From assembly GCA_947653235.1 (NCBI GenBank), contig CANTGH010000001.1, forward strand, positions 183,191 through 247,190: a stretch of DNA of 64,000 nucleotides, written 5' to 3'. Within the stretch, counting starts at the first letter, position 1; each line of letters starts with the position of its first letter. Shown in pieces: positions 38,996-48,393 of the stretch. The notes under the pieces were generated by a model. That model had not been told where the DNA came from. It did no database searches and saw only the letters and a list, made by a program, of their open reading frames with translations. Position numbers and translations under genes: made by a program. This DNA is from an uncultured Clostridium sp. Its GTDB lineage: Bacteria > Bacillota > Clostridia > TANB77 > CAG-508.

Positions 38996-39592
38996 TTATT
39001 CCGTCTTCTCTTCTTTTATGTCTTCTGTTTCTTCCTCTGCAGCTGGTAAACCTTTGATTTTTTTATTCGTAATGTTTTTTACTTTTACATTGACTTGTTT
39101 GACTTCTAAATCAGCAGTTTTATTCAATGCTTCTTTGATTTTATCTTGAATTTGTGTAGACACCTCTTTTATCATCATATCTTTGGATACTAATGTCGTT
39201 ACATAAACAATCACATTATGATTTTTATCTAAAATCGTTCGACTTGAAATAGCCTCAATTCCTTGCACTTCTTTGACAACATTGGCAATCAAATTTTCTA
39301 AACTTTCCTTAGATATCACCAATCTTCCTGAAGTATTTTCTAATGTTACACCATTTCTTCCATCATCTTGTGAATCCGTCCAAGAAAAAATGCCTTTTAC
39401 TGCCAACAGCAAAACCACAATCGATACCCCTAATGTAATCTTCATTGACGTATCATCTTTCGCCATAACAGCAATTGTTTGCGTTATAATATTAATTTGG
39501 ACAACATCCAATAAAATTAAAATTAATGTAATGGATATCACACTAATTATAAATGAAAACACAATTAATGATAATTTTTCTAAAAATTTCAT
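38996..39592 (-). CDS. amaP: Alkaline shock response membrane anchor AmaP
   Basis: The ATG at 39592 follows AGGGAG and gives 198 residues; a longer frame starts inside asp23's 3' end. Two TM segments near residues 7-30 and 48-68 precede an Asp23-like domain (GRLVISKESLENLIANVVKE). AmaP tethers Asp23 at the membrane in cell-envelope stress. Its asp23 partner is directly upstream. Confidence 0.88.
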   Translation of the reverse strand: MKFLEKLSLIVFSFIISVISITLILILLDVVQINIITQTIAVMAKDDTSMKITLGVSIVVLLLAVKGIFSWTDSQDDGRNGVTLENTSGRLVISKESLENLIANVVKEVQGIEAISSRTILDKNHNVIVYVTTLVSKDMMIKEVSTQIQDKIKEALNKTADLEVKQVNVKVKNITNKKIKGLPAAEEETEDIKEEKTE

Positions 39593-39608
39593 TTTTTTCT
39601 CCCTTCGT

Positions 39609-40046
39609 TTATCCTTCCTCATTTTCATTTGCATTATCCTGTTGTTTTTCTAGTTCTTTTTCCGTCATCTTGTGAACACCTTGTACATGAACATTAACTT
39701 CAAGTACTTTCAAATCCGTCATTGTCTCAACTGATTTTTTAATTCTAGTTTGAATTTCATAGGCTACATCTGGAATTCTAGCACCATATTCTACAATGAT
39801 ATTAACATCAATTTTGGTACTTTTTTCACCAACTTCCACTTTGATTCCTTTGCTCAAATTTTTCTTACCACTAATAGCTTCCGTAATTCCTGCAAATCCT
39901 CCAGCTGTTGCATATACTCCTTCGACTTCAGATACTGCAATTCCAGCATAAGTGGCAACAACTTCATTGGAGATTTTAATGGTATCATTTCCCATAACAG
40001 AAACTTCTTGTTCTTGATTTTCTATTGCTTCATTCTTATCATCCAT
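39609..40046 (-). CDS. Asp23/Gls24 family envelope stress protein
   Basis: 145 residues with the Asp23 core ISNEVVATYAGIAVSEVEGV, GIKVEVGEKSTKIDVNIIVEYG and VNVHVQGVH. It is cytoplasmic and recruited to the membrane by AmaP. A promoter with 17-bp spacing (40079-40107) starts the asp23-amaP-nusB-xseA run. Confidence 0.93.
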   Translation of the reverse strand: MDDKNEAIENQEQEVSVMGNDTIKISNEVVATYAGIAVSEVEGVYATAGGFAGITEAISGKKNLSKGIKVEVGEKSTKIDVNIIVEYGARIPDVAYEIQTRIKKSVETMTDLKVLEVNVHVQGVHKMTEKELEKQQDNANENEEG

Positions 40047-40078
40047 TCCACTTTCCCCCTTTTTTTACGTTTTTCATT

Positions 40079-40107
40079 AGTATATCAGTATTGAAAAGAA
40101 TTTACAA
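40079..40107 (-). promoter_or_regulatory. Sigma-A promoter of the asp23-nusB-xse run
   Basis: TTGTAA (40102-40107), 17 bp and TATACT (40079-40084) on the minus strand. Confidence 0.6.
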
Positions 40108-40145
40108 GTATTTTTATGAAAAAATACAGATTATTTTTTGAAATT

Positions 40146-40829
40146 TCATTTTGGAAATCGAAACATTGGTAACAAATATCCAGCTCGCCTTAATTGCATC
40201 AGTTCTTGCTGATACGCACCTTGTGTTACCAAATTCGAATACAAAATATTCGAAAAAACATCTGCCACTTGAATTAATTGATTATCCACCGAATTATAAT
40301 ATTTCACCTTAATATCTTCCAACAAATCCAAATTTAATACAATTTCTTGATTGAGGTAATCTTCTAACGAAAACTTTGAATCTGTTCTAATATTTCTTTC
40401 ATCAATTTGCAAAAATAATTCTTTATCCGCGATATACTTCCTTTGCAAAGCATTTGTAAAAAATAATTTAAGCAAATAATTAAACGTTCTTGCTTTATTT
40501 TCTATAAATTTACTTTGCAATTTATGATTATCCAGCATAACATAACCGATCTTAAGCACCTCATTTTGACAGAAAAATCGCATAAATTCTACCTTCATTT
40601 CATGATTAAAACAAGCACCCTTCAATTCAATAAAACTTCCATCTTCACGAAACATTTTATGATTTTTATCCAATTTTTTTAAAGCATCAAACTTTTTTCT
40701 AACAAAAACCTTATATACTCTTTTAAGTTTCGCATGATTATTGGGCAAAGCAACTCCAATAATAAAAAATCGGTTCAAACTCCCATCTACTGGATGTACA
40801 CTACCTGATTCATCCATATATACATTCAT
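40146..40829 (-). CDS. DUF3800 domain protein
   Basis: 227 residues. NVYMDESGSVHPVDG at the start, FLQIDERNIRTDSKF in the middle and NQLIQVADVFSNILYS near the end give the conserved acidic residues of DUF3800, an RNase-H-like fold often found near mobile or defence genes. Nuclease activity is inferred from the fold. It borders the restriction-modification block. Confidence 0.8.
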   Translation of the reverse strand: MNVYMDESGSVHPVDGSLNRFFIIGVALPNNHAKLKRVYKVFVRKKFDALKKLDKNHKMFREDGSFIELKGACFNHEMKVEFMRFFCQNEVLKIGYVMLDNHKLQSKFIENKARTFNYLLKLFFTNALQRKYIADKELFLQIDERNIRTDSKFSLEDYLNQEIVLNLDLLEDIKVKYYNSVDNQLIQVADVFSNILYSNLVTQGAYQQELMQLRRAGYLLPMFRFPK

Positions 40830-40944
40830 ATTCTATCCATCCTTTTTGAGAAATTCAGCAAGAAATTTGCCACATCGAATTAAAATTTGGAGAAATTGTA
40901 TCACGATAAGTTACAAATGTCAATGACATTTTTCAATTTTAACC

Positions 40945-41028
40945 ATAAAAAAAATAATCGTTTTTTTCGATTATTTCTACCAAAATACCCTCACCTTTTA
41001 TTATAACATATTTTTTGACTTATGTCAA
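40945..41028 (-). promoter_or_regulatory. Promoter-hairpin cassette, copy 5 of 6
   Basis: Minus strand: TTGACA (41023-41028), 17-bp spacer ending AAATATGT, TATAAT (41000-41005), AAAAGGTGAGGG, then the hairpin AAATAATCG/CGATTATTT (40952-40976) and a T-run. It precedes DUF3800 by about 115 bp, but its own terminator intervenes. Confidence 0.75.
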
Positions 41029-41370
41029 GTTGCTTTTTTATTAAAAATAGCGATTACAACCGTCAAACATATGGCTCATATCTGTAACATTTTGGGTATT
41101 AAAATGAGATACATCCAAAGTCGTTAGGTCGAAACGATTAGAAAACAACCAAACATATATCCCATGTCCCTCATACAACTTGTAATAATTTGATTATAAA
41201 TACCTAAAAATCTATAAATTCATCGAGTAAATTTTTAAACTCTAATCTAACTCATTGATTTGCAATTTAACTCTCTAAAACGCTTACGTTTTATGCATTT
41301 TAGTCCAAACGAAAGTTGGACATATCCTGCTTTTGGTTATTCTCCAAAGGCGAAATGGTGAATTTACAAC
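41029..41370. other. Non-coding stretch beside the RM block
   Basis: About 340 bp with no ORF of substance. Two small hairpins are visible: AAAACG/CGTTTT near 41278 and GTCCAA/TTGGAC near 41311. No recognised element. Confidence 0.4.
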
Positions 41371-41413
41371 AAAAAAAGAGAATATCTTACTAATTTTTTA
41401 GTAAATATTCTCT
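41371..41413 (-). terminator. Terminator after the methylase-endonuclease gene
   Basis: AGAGAATAT (41377-41385) pairs with ATATTCTCT (41405-41413), with a T-run on the minus strand. A near copy stands at the other end of the RM block (45427-45462). Confidence 0.85.
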
Positions 41414-41456
41414 AAAAATTCTTTTTAATTATTACAACATTATATTCAAAATTTAT

Positions 41457-44196
41457 TTATGTTAATAATTTTTTTCTCCATAATTCTAGTTGTTTTTCTA
41501 TATATTCTCCCCACATTACAGAATTCTCTATTCTTTCATCATCACTACACGCCTCATATAGTTCCATAATTGCTTGATGCTTTATATTTTTCCCGTTTTC
41601 CTGCAACTGTTTTATAGTTTCTAAAATATAGATTAATTGATTTATTGTAATTGGTATTATCTTTTGTTTTTTACCCTCATATTGAAATTTTACTGAATTA
41701 AAAAATGTATTTATTGTATCTGCATGTAATGTTGGTGCTATAAACAAACAATAATTAGGTTTATCTTTATTTACATTTTCAAAATCTCTTAAATGTCTCA
41801 TAACAGGTTGTCCTTCATTAAACCATTGATCTCTGCTACGAAGCATTGTCACTTCACATATAGCAGAAAATTTTTCATAATAACATTCTATGTCAGCAAG
41901 TCCTTGCGGTGCCGTATAAGTTGGCTCATTGTCATCACCAACAGGAGCATTTGGTTTTATCAAAAGTGAATCATTTATTATATTCAGTGCCACATTAGAC
42001 CATTTTTCAAGTTCTATTGAATACTTTTTAACAAGTTTTGCTTTATTTCTTTCTTTAATATCTATTAATGCTTGAATAACTTCTCCAATTTTATTTGTGT
42101 TCTGATGATACTCTTTCTTTATCTTTTTATTTTGCAATTCTCTTCTATAGTCTCTATACTCTTTTATTTTAGACTTTATATTGTCAATATCATATTCATC
42201 ACTAACCAAAGTAGATTCAATATTTAATTCCCTTTCTAATTCATTTATCTCTACTATAACTTCTTGTAATATTTCCTTTAACTTTTCTTCTGTTTCAAAT
42301 GGTAATTTATATGTTCCATATATTCCCATATAATTTCGCCATTGTTCTTGTGTAAATTCTAAAGCATGTCCGTCGTCTGATTCTAAAATTGAATTTATTT
42401 CTGTCATTCTTCTTGGTTCTAAATCTATATATGTATAATTGTATTTTCCTCTTATATAAATATATTTTGTCAATCTCATGTATCTTATCATATTATCTGT
42501 ATACTCAAATGCATTTTTTTGAGGATTTTTAAAATTTTTGAGATATTTTTTTGCATACTCTTTTACAAAATCTTCTCTTTCTATTTCTCTCAATAGTTCA
42601 TATTCTTTTCTAAATTCCATTATTTTATCAGCCACAATGCCAACATCTTTATAAGATTTTAAGGATAACGCAAAAATGCCAAACTCATATTTTGATATCC
42701 CCTTTTCTTTTAATCCTAATGCACAACATATTTCATTTACTTTCTTTATCAGTCTTAAAGTATTTATAAAAGGTTTCGTATTCCAATCGCTAAAACCTCT
42801 CTCATATGGATTTGGATATTGAAATTTTAGCAAACTATCCATCATAAAATCATCAAATTCAATTTCATTTTTAGCAAGTTTTTTTCCCACATCTGAAATA
42901 GTCACTTTTTCATCTATCATATACACTAATCCTAGTTTTACTAGTGGAGACATTGATTGTCTTCCCCTCATAGGTGGATCTGTATATTTTTTTGTGTCAA
43001 ATATATCTTTGGCTTCTTCAAATGTCATTTCTCTACTTTTATCTTTTAATAATTCACATTGCTCATTATTTAATCTATTAAAAGTTTGTCCTTTTTCAGT
43101 ATTATTCAAGTATTGTCTATTTTTTATAAGACGAATTTGAAACTCCATCTGCGTAATCGCATTCCATTCTTTCCCTTCTAATTCAATCGCTGTTTTCAAA
43201 AAGCCTTCTATTCTTTCTGCTTCTCTTATTGTAGTACTCATACTCCATAATGTATCCATCTCTTCATCTTCATCTCCATCTCCATCTTTATAATTTGTTA
43301 TTAAAACTTCTTTTGTGAAACTATCCTTATTCAATTTATGATAATTAGAATTATTATAATTGTAATTTAATGGATGAATTATAAAGTTATTTTTATTACA
43401 CCATTCTATTAATATATCATTCTTTTTGCCATTATGTTCTAACACATTAGATAAAGCAAATTTGTTTCCTTTAGAATCTATCTCTTTTATAAAATTTAAT
43501 AACTCAATCTCCTTATTTTCATTCCAGCCAGAATTTTCATTATAAGTTGCTTCTCCCAAATAATAAGGTGGATCAAAATAAAAAAACATTTTATCATCTA
43601 TATCTTTTATCACATCTTTATAATCTTTATTTATAAAATCAACCTCTATACCAACAAGTCTTTCACTAAAATTCAATAAATTTCTTCTTATATTACTATT
43701 AAAATCTCTTTTTCCAACAGGCGAATTAAATTCTCCTTTTTTATTAAATCTAATTTGGTTGTTAAATGAATAAATCACTAATGTTAAAAACATATAATCT
43801 TTTATTTCAGTTTCTTCTTTTATCTCATTATAATCTTTTCTTAATTTCTCAAATTTTAATTTATTATACTCTCCAAGTCCGACTGTCACTATTAGTATTG
43901 TAGTATTGATATCCATTTTTGTATGTATTACTTAATGCATATTTTTCAATAATATTTTCTATATTTTCTATTATATTTATATGACTATTATTTTTCATTA
44001 ATTTCAAGATTCTTACTAAATTTTCTTGACTATCATTTGCTATTATTTTTTTTGCATTCACATTCGCCCCTACATTAAATCCTCCACAAAACATATCTAC
44101 AAATGTATCTATTTTTTGCGGAAAAAGAGGTTTCAGCTGATTTAATAATTTATATTTTCCTCCTGTATAATTAATAGGTGATTTTACATTATCCAT
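41457..44196 (-). CDS. Adenine methyltransferase fused to AlwI-type endonuclease, +1 recoded
   Basis: The ATG at 44196 follows AAAAGGAT. Residues 1-250 form a D12-class N6-adenine methyltransferase: SPINYTGGKYKLLNQLKPLFP, motif I VDMFCGGFNVGANV and motif IV YFDPPYYLG. The remaining 660 residues start TLWSMSTTIREAERIEGFL and resemble AlwI-family type II endonucleases. The zero frame breaks inside the methylase at the CGG in 43879-43881. Skipping C gives NSDS-GLGEYNKLKFEK and a single protein of about 912 residues. A second methylase lies just upstream, as expected for an asymmetric target. AlwI cuts beside GGATC; the target here is inferred only. Confidence 0.8.
43879..43881 (-). other. In-frame CGG, +1 recoding site (AGT C GGA)
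   Basis: GAC AGT C GGA CTT GGA joins the methylase N-terminus to its catalytic motif IV and the endonuclease. Confidence 0.88.
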
Positions 44197-44228
44197 ATTA
44201 TTTAAATCCTTTTCTATCAACAATTATT

Positions 44229-45251
44229 TTATTTTTTCACCTTACAAAAAAATATTCTTTCTTTGTGATCTTCTATTTTTGTTTTCCCTGTTGAAAAAGT
44301 ATTATAGTTCGTTTCAAATACATTTATTTTTCCCTTACTTTCTAGTATTTCTATTATTTCTTTATCTGAAATTTTAGCTTGTGATCTTCCAACTCCCTTT
44401 TCTCCCATATTATTATAAGAAACTAATATATATTTTGTTTCTAAATTATCCACTAAATCCTTAAAAGCTTTTGTAGCTTTAATCGTACAATATTGACTCT
44501 TTAAATTTGTTCTATCCATTTTCCTAGCCACGCCAAACACTTCTGGTTTTTTCCATTCAGCTAAATTCTCCAGTAAATGATAGGAATCTGAATACTGTCT
44601 AGAATTATACGGAGGATCTATATATACTATATCTGCTTTAATTTTTCTTACAAGTTCATTACCATTCATATTAAAAATTCGATTCCCAATATTTCTATCT
44701 CCTTCTTGTATATCTAATGGTATCATTTTAAAACAATCATTTAATTTTGTTTTTTTTATATATGCATCATAATGTCCAACAGTATTTGCTATTCTATCCG
44801 CTGAATATATTAATGACGTAATAAGAATACTTTTTTCTCTAGCATTTATTTCTTTATTTTTAAACTTTTTTTCTATATCTTCGCGAATCATCCCAATTTT
44901 CTTAGAATCTTGGATACTAAAATATTTGCCCCCAAAATTTTCCGAAAAATAATTATTTTTTCTCCCTTCCATTACATTATAGTCATCTATGATATCTTCA
45001 ATTTTTTTCAAGTCAAATACTTCATCACTAAACCATGCTTTATAAGAACAATAATTAGATTTTAATATATCATTAATATATATTTTTTTATCTTTTTGAT
45101 TAAAAGCATTCGCTACAACTCCTGTTCCGCCAAATATATCTAAAAATGAATCATACTCTAAACAATTTTCTTTTACTATATTTACTATAAATCCTAACAA
45201 TTTATTTTTACTTCCTAAATATCTTCTATTGTTAATATCTAGTTTTTCCAT
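44229..45251 (-). CDS. D12-class DNA adenine methyltransferase
   Basis: The start at 45251 is supported by GAAGGAA and gives 340 residues. NNRRYLGSKNKLLGFI opens the SAM-binding region, motif I is FLDIFGGTGVVANAF and motif IV VYIDPPYNSRQYSDSYHLL. It lies immediately upstream of the methylase-endonuclease fusion. Two different adenine methylases fit a non-palindromic recognition site, with one methylating each strand. It is intact, with no in-frame CGG. Confidence 0.88.
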   Translation of the reverse strand: MEKLDINNRRYLGSKNKLLGFIVNIVKENCLEYDSFLDIFGGTGVVANAFNQKDKKIYINDILKSNYCSYKAWFSDEVFDLKKIEDIIDDYNVMEGRKNNYFSENFGGKYFSIQDSKKIGMIREDIEKKFKNKEINAREKSILITSLIYSADRIANTVGHYDAYIKKTKLNDCFKMIPLDIQEGDRNIGNRIFNMNGNELVRKIKADIVYIDPPYNSRQYSDSYHLLENLAEWKKPEVFGVARKMDRTNLKSQYCTIKATKAFKDLVDNLETKYILVSYNNMGEKGVGRSQAKISDKEIIEILESKGKINVFETNYNTFSTGKTKIEDHKERIFFCKVKK

Positions 45252-45420
45252 TTGTTCCTTCACTTCCTTTTTGCATATCATCTTTATATATTTATACTAT
45301 AAATATTTATTTTTTTCAATACAATTTAAAAAAAATACTATATTTGTATATGATTTTCCACTTTTTATAAGAATTACTTTATTATAATTCTCTTATAAAC
45401 AAACACAACATACTTAAAAT

Positions 45421-45465
45421 AAAATAAGAGAATATATCACTATTAATTAGCCAATATTCTCTAAA
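45421..45465 (-). terminator. Terminator upstream of the RM genes, copy of the one at 41371
   Basis: AGAGAATAT (45427-45435) pairs with ATATTCTCT (45454-45462), followed on the minus strand by T-rich DNA. Like the downstream copy it is flanked by AAAAATT. It ends the small-peptide transcript. Confidence 0.75.
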
Positions 45466-45488
45466 AATTTATAATTTTTTATTAACTT

Positions 45489-45629
45489 CTAATTATTTAT
45501 AAGGAAAAAACTATTGCTATTACTACATTTTTTATTTTTAACATAACATACAACTACTGTGATAACAAGGTCTATCACAAAGCTTTTAGCGTTTTTCATG
45601 AAATTCACTTGTATTTTTTCTTGCTTCAT
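45489..45629 (-). CDS. Small hydrophobic peptide (46 aa)
   Basis: The ATG at 45629 is preceded by GAGGAA. The product has a basic start, one possible membrane helix (SFVIDLVITVVVCYV) and a Lys/Cys/Ser/Asn tail. It has its own consensus-spaced promoter (45655-45683) and its own terminator, so it forms a complete transcription unit just upstream of the RM genes. Size and layout resemble type I toxin peptides or small membrane regulators, but no antisense RNA is evident. Confidence 0.5.
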   Translation of the reverse strand: MKQEKIQVNFMKNAKSFVIDLVITVVVCYVKNKKCSNSNSFFLINN

Positions 45630-45654
45630 CTTTTATTCCTCACTTTCATGATTT

Positions 45655-45683
45655 ATTATAGTATATAAATGAAAAATTGACAA
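45655..45683 (-). promoter_or_regulatory. Sigma-A promoter of the small peptide
   Basis: TTGTCA (45678-45683), 17 bp and TATAAT (45655-45660) on the minus strand. Confidence 0.75.
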
Positions 45684-45685
45684 TA

Positions 45686-45715
45686 CCAAAAAAAACGGCT
45701 AAAATTTAGTCGTTT
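45686..45715 (-). terminator. Terminator of the spoIIA-spoIID run
   Basis: AACGGCT/AGTCGTT hairpin (45694-45714) with an eight-base T-run on the minus strand. Confidence 0.8.
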
Positions 45716-45733
45716 CCCATAACTTATCCTATT

Positions 45734-46711
45734 CTACTTAATTTCCACATCCTTGTAATAATATTTCACAATTTCCTCATATGTCTTACCTTGTTTAGCC
45801 AAGCTATCTGCACCTGTTTGACTGAGACCCACACCGTGACCATATCCAGTAACACTAAATTTTACCCCATTTTCCTTCATTTCAAATCCAAATTTGGCGG
45901 ATTTTAGACCAAAAATACTTCTTGCCTCTACACCAGATAAACTCACATTCCCAATTTTCATTGTTTTTACTCGTCCACTTTGGGTTAAATCCAAAATCTG
46001 TATGCAATTTACTTCATCAAAATTAATTTGAAAATTCGAATATTTTTCCAGCATTTTCTGAATCAATTCGTCTTTTGACACCTCTACTTCTGAACTATAA
46101 CCACTATACGCTTCTTCACCTGTAGTCGTTACTACTTGCAAATACGGATAATCACCTCCCCAAACATTAACAGGAAGTTCTGTTACACCTCCACTGTTGC
46201 TATGAAAAAAGCTATTGATTGGTTCTCCTTGATAAGAAACATAACGTCCACTCGTTGAATCCACAGCATTTACAATTTTGTTCCAATACTGCTCCCTTAC
46301 ATTTTCTTCCCATCTAGCCAAACGATTTTCTTTCGAAATCCAAGCTTGGCAACACAGTGAACTATCACAAATATCAGCATTTTCGTGTTTACTGCCATGC
46401 ATCATTTTATAAATCGTATACGTTCGTGCCACAACCGCTTGTGCACGAAGTGCTTCTAATTCATAGCTCGCTGGCATTTCGCTTGATACCACTCCATACA
46501 AATACGTATCAAATTCAATTTCTTCGACCTCTCCTGTATCTTTATGAAGCAGTTTCAAATGACTTAAATCACCATAATTTGCTTTAGGAAATGCCTGCGG
46601 AACTTCTTCACTGGAAACTTCTTCCGTTTTATCAAATGGATTAGTAAAAACAATTGGCATAGCAAATATTAAAATAATAACAAATATAATATACAACAAT
46701 ATTTTTTTCAA
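45734..46711 (-). CDS. spoIID: Stage II sporulation protein D
   Basis: Membrane-anchored lytic transglycosylase acting in engulfment. 325 residues from a TTG start that overlaps the sigF stop (TTGA). An N-terminal TM, then EFDTYLYGVVSSEMPASYELEALRAQAVVARTYT-type residues (VSSEMPASYELEALRAQAVV), NSFFHSNSGGVTE and TGYGHGVGLSQTGADSLA are the family hallmarks. The Glu of SSEMP is the likely catalytic residue. Direct coupling to sigF is unusual, since spoIID normally depends on sigma-E. Confidence 0.96.
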   Translation of the reverse strand: MKKILLYIIFVIILIFAMPIVFTNPFDKTEEVSSEEVPQAFPKANYGDLSHLKLLHKDTGEVEEIEFDTYLYGVVSSEMPASYELEALRAQAVVARTYTIYKMMHGSKHENADICDSSLCCQAWISKENRLARWEENVREQYWNKIVNAVDSTSGRYVSYQGEPINSFFHSNSGGVTELPVNVWGGDYPYLQVVTTTGEEAYSGYSSEVEVSKDELIQKMLEKYSNFQINFDEVNCIQILDLTQSGRVKTMKIGNVSLSGVEARSIFGLKSAKFGFEMKENGVKFSVTGYGHGVGLSQTGADSLAKQGKTYEEIVKYYYKDVEIK

Positions 46712-47424
46712 ACAATCGCCTCTCCTCGGATTAATTCTTCTTTTAGTCGTTTTAAAACTCGTCTTTCAATTCTTGAAACTTGTACTTGCGAGATACCAAG
46801 TAGACTTGCTACTTGAGTTTGCGTCTTTTCTTTAAAATAACGCAATTCAATAATTTTACGTTCTCTTATTTTTAAACTTTCCATCAAGTGGGAAATTAGA
46901 ATTTTATCAATAACTTGTTCTTCATCATTTTCCACCACAATTTTTTCTTGCACTTGACAATTTCCATCTTCGTATATGTACTGATTAATGGATTCTACTT
47001 TTTTACCTGCTTCCATTGCCATACACACTTCTTCTTCTGTAACTTTTAACATTTGTGCAATTTGTGCTAATTTTAGTTGCTCACCATATAGCTTTTTTAA
47101 ATTCTTGACCTTATTTCCCAGCTCTTTAATTTTTCGACTAATTTTAATCATACCATCATCACGTAAAAATTTTTTGATTTCCCCAAAAATATATTGCACC
47201 GCATACGTAGATAACTCCACTTGGAAGTCAAAATCAAATCGTCTAACTGCTTTAATAAAGCCAATACACGCAATTTGGTATAAATCCTCTGGCTCAATTT
47301 CTCGATACCAAAATCTTCGTACAATACTCCAAATCAGTCCATTGTTTTCCTCAATTAGTTTTTCAAGTGCCTTTTCATCTCCTGCTTGTGATTTAAGAAT
47401 AAGAGTTTTATTTTTTTCATACAT
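46708..47424 (-). CDS. sigF: RNA polymerase sigma-F factor
   Basis: 238 residues, the first forespore-specific sigma factor. Region 2 has GLIWSIVRRFWYREIEPEDLYQIACIG and FSTYAV-like LSTYAVQYIFGEIKKFLRDDG. Region 4 has ERKIIELRYFKEKTQTQVASLLGISQVQVSR. Third gene of spoIIA with a strong GAGGAGG site. Its activity is held by SpoIIAB encoded just upstream. Confidence 0.96.
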   Translation of the reverse strand: MYEKNKTLILKSQAGDEKALEKLIEENNGLIWSIVRRFWYREIEPEDLYQIACIGFIKAVRRFDFDFQVELSTYAVQYIFGEIKKFLRDDGMIKISRKIKELGNKVKNLKKLYGEQLKLAQIAQMLKVTEEEVCMAMEAGKKVESINQYIYEDGNCQVQEKIVVENDEEQVIDKILISHLMESLKIRERKIIELRYFKEKTQTQVASLLGISQVQVSRIERRVLKRLKEELIRGEAIV

Positions 47425-47436
47425 TGATTCCTCCTC

Positions 47437-47883
47437 TTAATATGTAGTTGTTTCCTTTTTTATTTTTTTCGTCATCACGATTTTAGTACCCAAACCTACA
47501 ATGGATTCAACCGATAAATCATCCATAAAATTTTCCATAATGGTAAATCCCATACCAGAGCGTTCCAAATTTCCTTTAGTCGTATATAATGGTTCACGTG
47601 CCTCCTCAATATTTTCAATCCCAGTACCATTATCCGATACTTCAATTTGGATTTCATTTTCATAAAGAGTTGCTTTTACTCTAACAATTCCTTCACTACT
47701 CGAATATCCATGTATAATAGAATTAGTAACAGCTTCTGACACTGCAGTTTTAATATCTGCAATCTCCTCAATTGTTGGATCTAGTTGTGAAGCAAAAGCT
47801 GCTACACTAATACGTGCAAATGCCTCATTAGCTGATTTACTTAAAAACTCTATTTTCATTTCATTTTTTATTTGTTTTTCCAT
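47437..47883 (-). CDS. spoIIAB: Anti-sigma-F factor SpoIIAB
   Basis: 148 residues with the GHKL kinase N-box DIKTAVSEAVTNSIIHGY and the G boxes EVSDNGTGIENIEEA and ERSGMGFTIMENFMD. It binds sigma-F with ATP and phosphorylates SpoIIAA. Gene order spoIIAA-spoIIAB-sigF is canonical. Confidence 0.97.
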   Translation of the reverse strand: MEKQIKNEMKIEFLSKSANEAFARISVAAFASQLDPTIEEIADIKTAVSEAVTNSIIHGYSSSEGIVRVKATLYENEIQIEVSDNGTGIENIEEAREPLYTTKGNLERSGMGFTIMENFMDDLSVESIVGLGTKIVMTKKIKKETTTY

Positions 47884-47891
47884 AATTCCTC

Positions 47892-48224
47892 CTAACTAAT
47901 TTTTTCTTTTGCGTCATCTTCTATCATCGGAATCATTTTTAAAATACCTGACATTTCAAAAACTCTTCTTAAATTACCTTTTACGTTCCTCATCTCAAAT
48001 TTACCACCAAGACTGGTAACAGTTTTATAACGCCCAATTACGAGTCCAATTCCGGCACTATCCATAAATACAACGCGATTAAAATCAAATACCACTCTCT
48101 TAGGCATGAATCTTTGAATTTCATAATCTGCCCTCCTTCTTATCATTTCTACATGATGGTGATCGAGTTCTTCAGTTATCTCAAAAACCAACAATCTGTC
48201 CTCCATAAAATGTTTGACATTCAA
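47892..48224 (-). CDS. spoIIAA: Anti-sigma-F factor antagonist SpoIIAA
   Basis: 110 residues, a STAS-fold protein. The phosphoserine lies in VVFMDSAGIGLVIGRYK. When dephosphorylated by SpoIIE it frees sigma-F. It starts at a TTG behind a GGGGGG site, and a sigma-H promoter precedes it. Confidence 0.96.
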   Translation of the reverse strand: MNVKHFMEDRLLVFEITEELDHHHVEMIRRRADYEIQRFMPKRVVFDFNRVVFMDSAGIGLVIGRYKTVTSLGGKFEMRNVKGNLRRVFEMSGILKMIPMIEDDAKEKIS

Positions 48225-48255
48225 ATTTATCCCCCCTTTATCTTTTGTTAATTTA

Positions 48256-48285
48256 ATATTCGCTGCTTGTCCTTATTTTTCCTGC
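48256..48285 (-). promoter_or_regulatory. Sigma-H promoter of spoIIA
   Basis: Minus strand: GCAGGAAAA (48277-48285), a 12-bp spacer and AGCGAATAT (48256-48264) match the sigma-H consensus RnAGGAwWW / RnnGAATww. The spoIIA operon of Bacillus is a classic sigma-H target, so this fits both sequence and context. Confidence 0.85.
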
Positions 48286-48328
48286 AGAGAATTTTGAGAG
48301 GTTTTGACGAAAGGAGGGAGGTCTTCGA

Positions 48329-48366
48329 CAAAAAAAGATGACCAGTATTCTACCAGTCATCTTTTA
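48329..48366 (-). terminator. Terminator of the 62-aa gene
   Basis: AGATGAC (48336-48342) pairs with GTCATCT (48356-48362), with a T-run on the minus strand. It isolates spoIIA from upstream transcription. Confidence 0.88.
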
Positions 48367-48393
48367 AAAATTTACATGGGGCATCTCTTCCTA

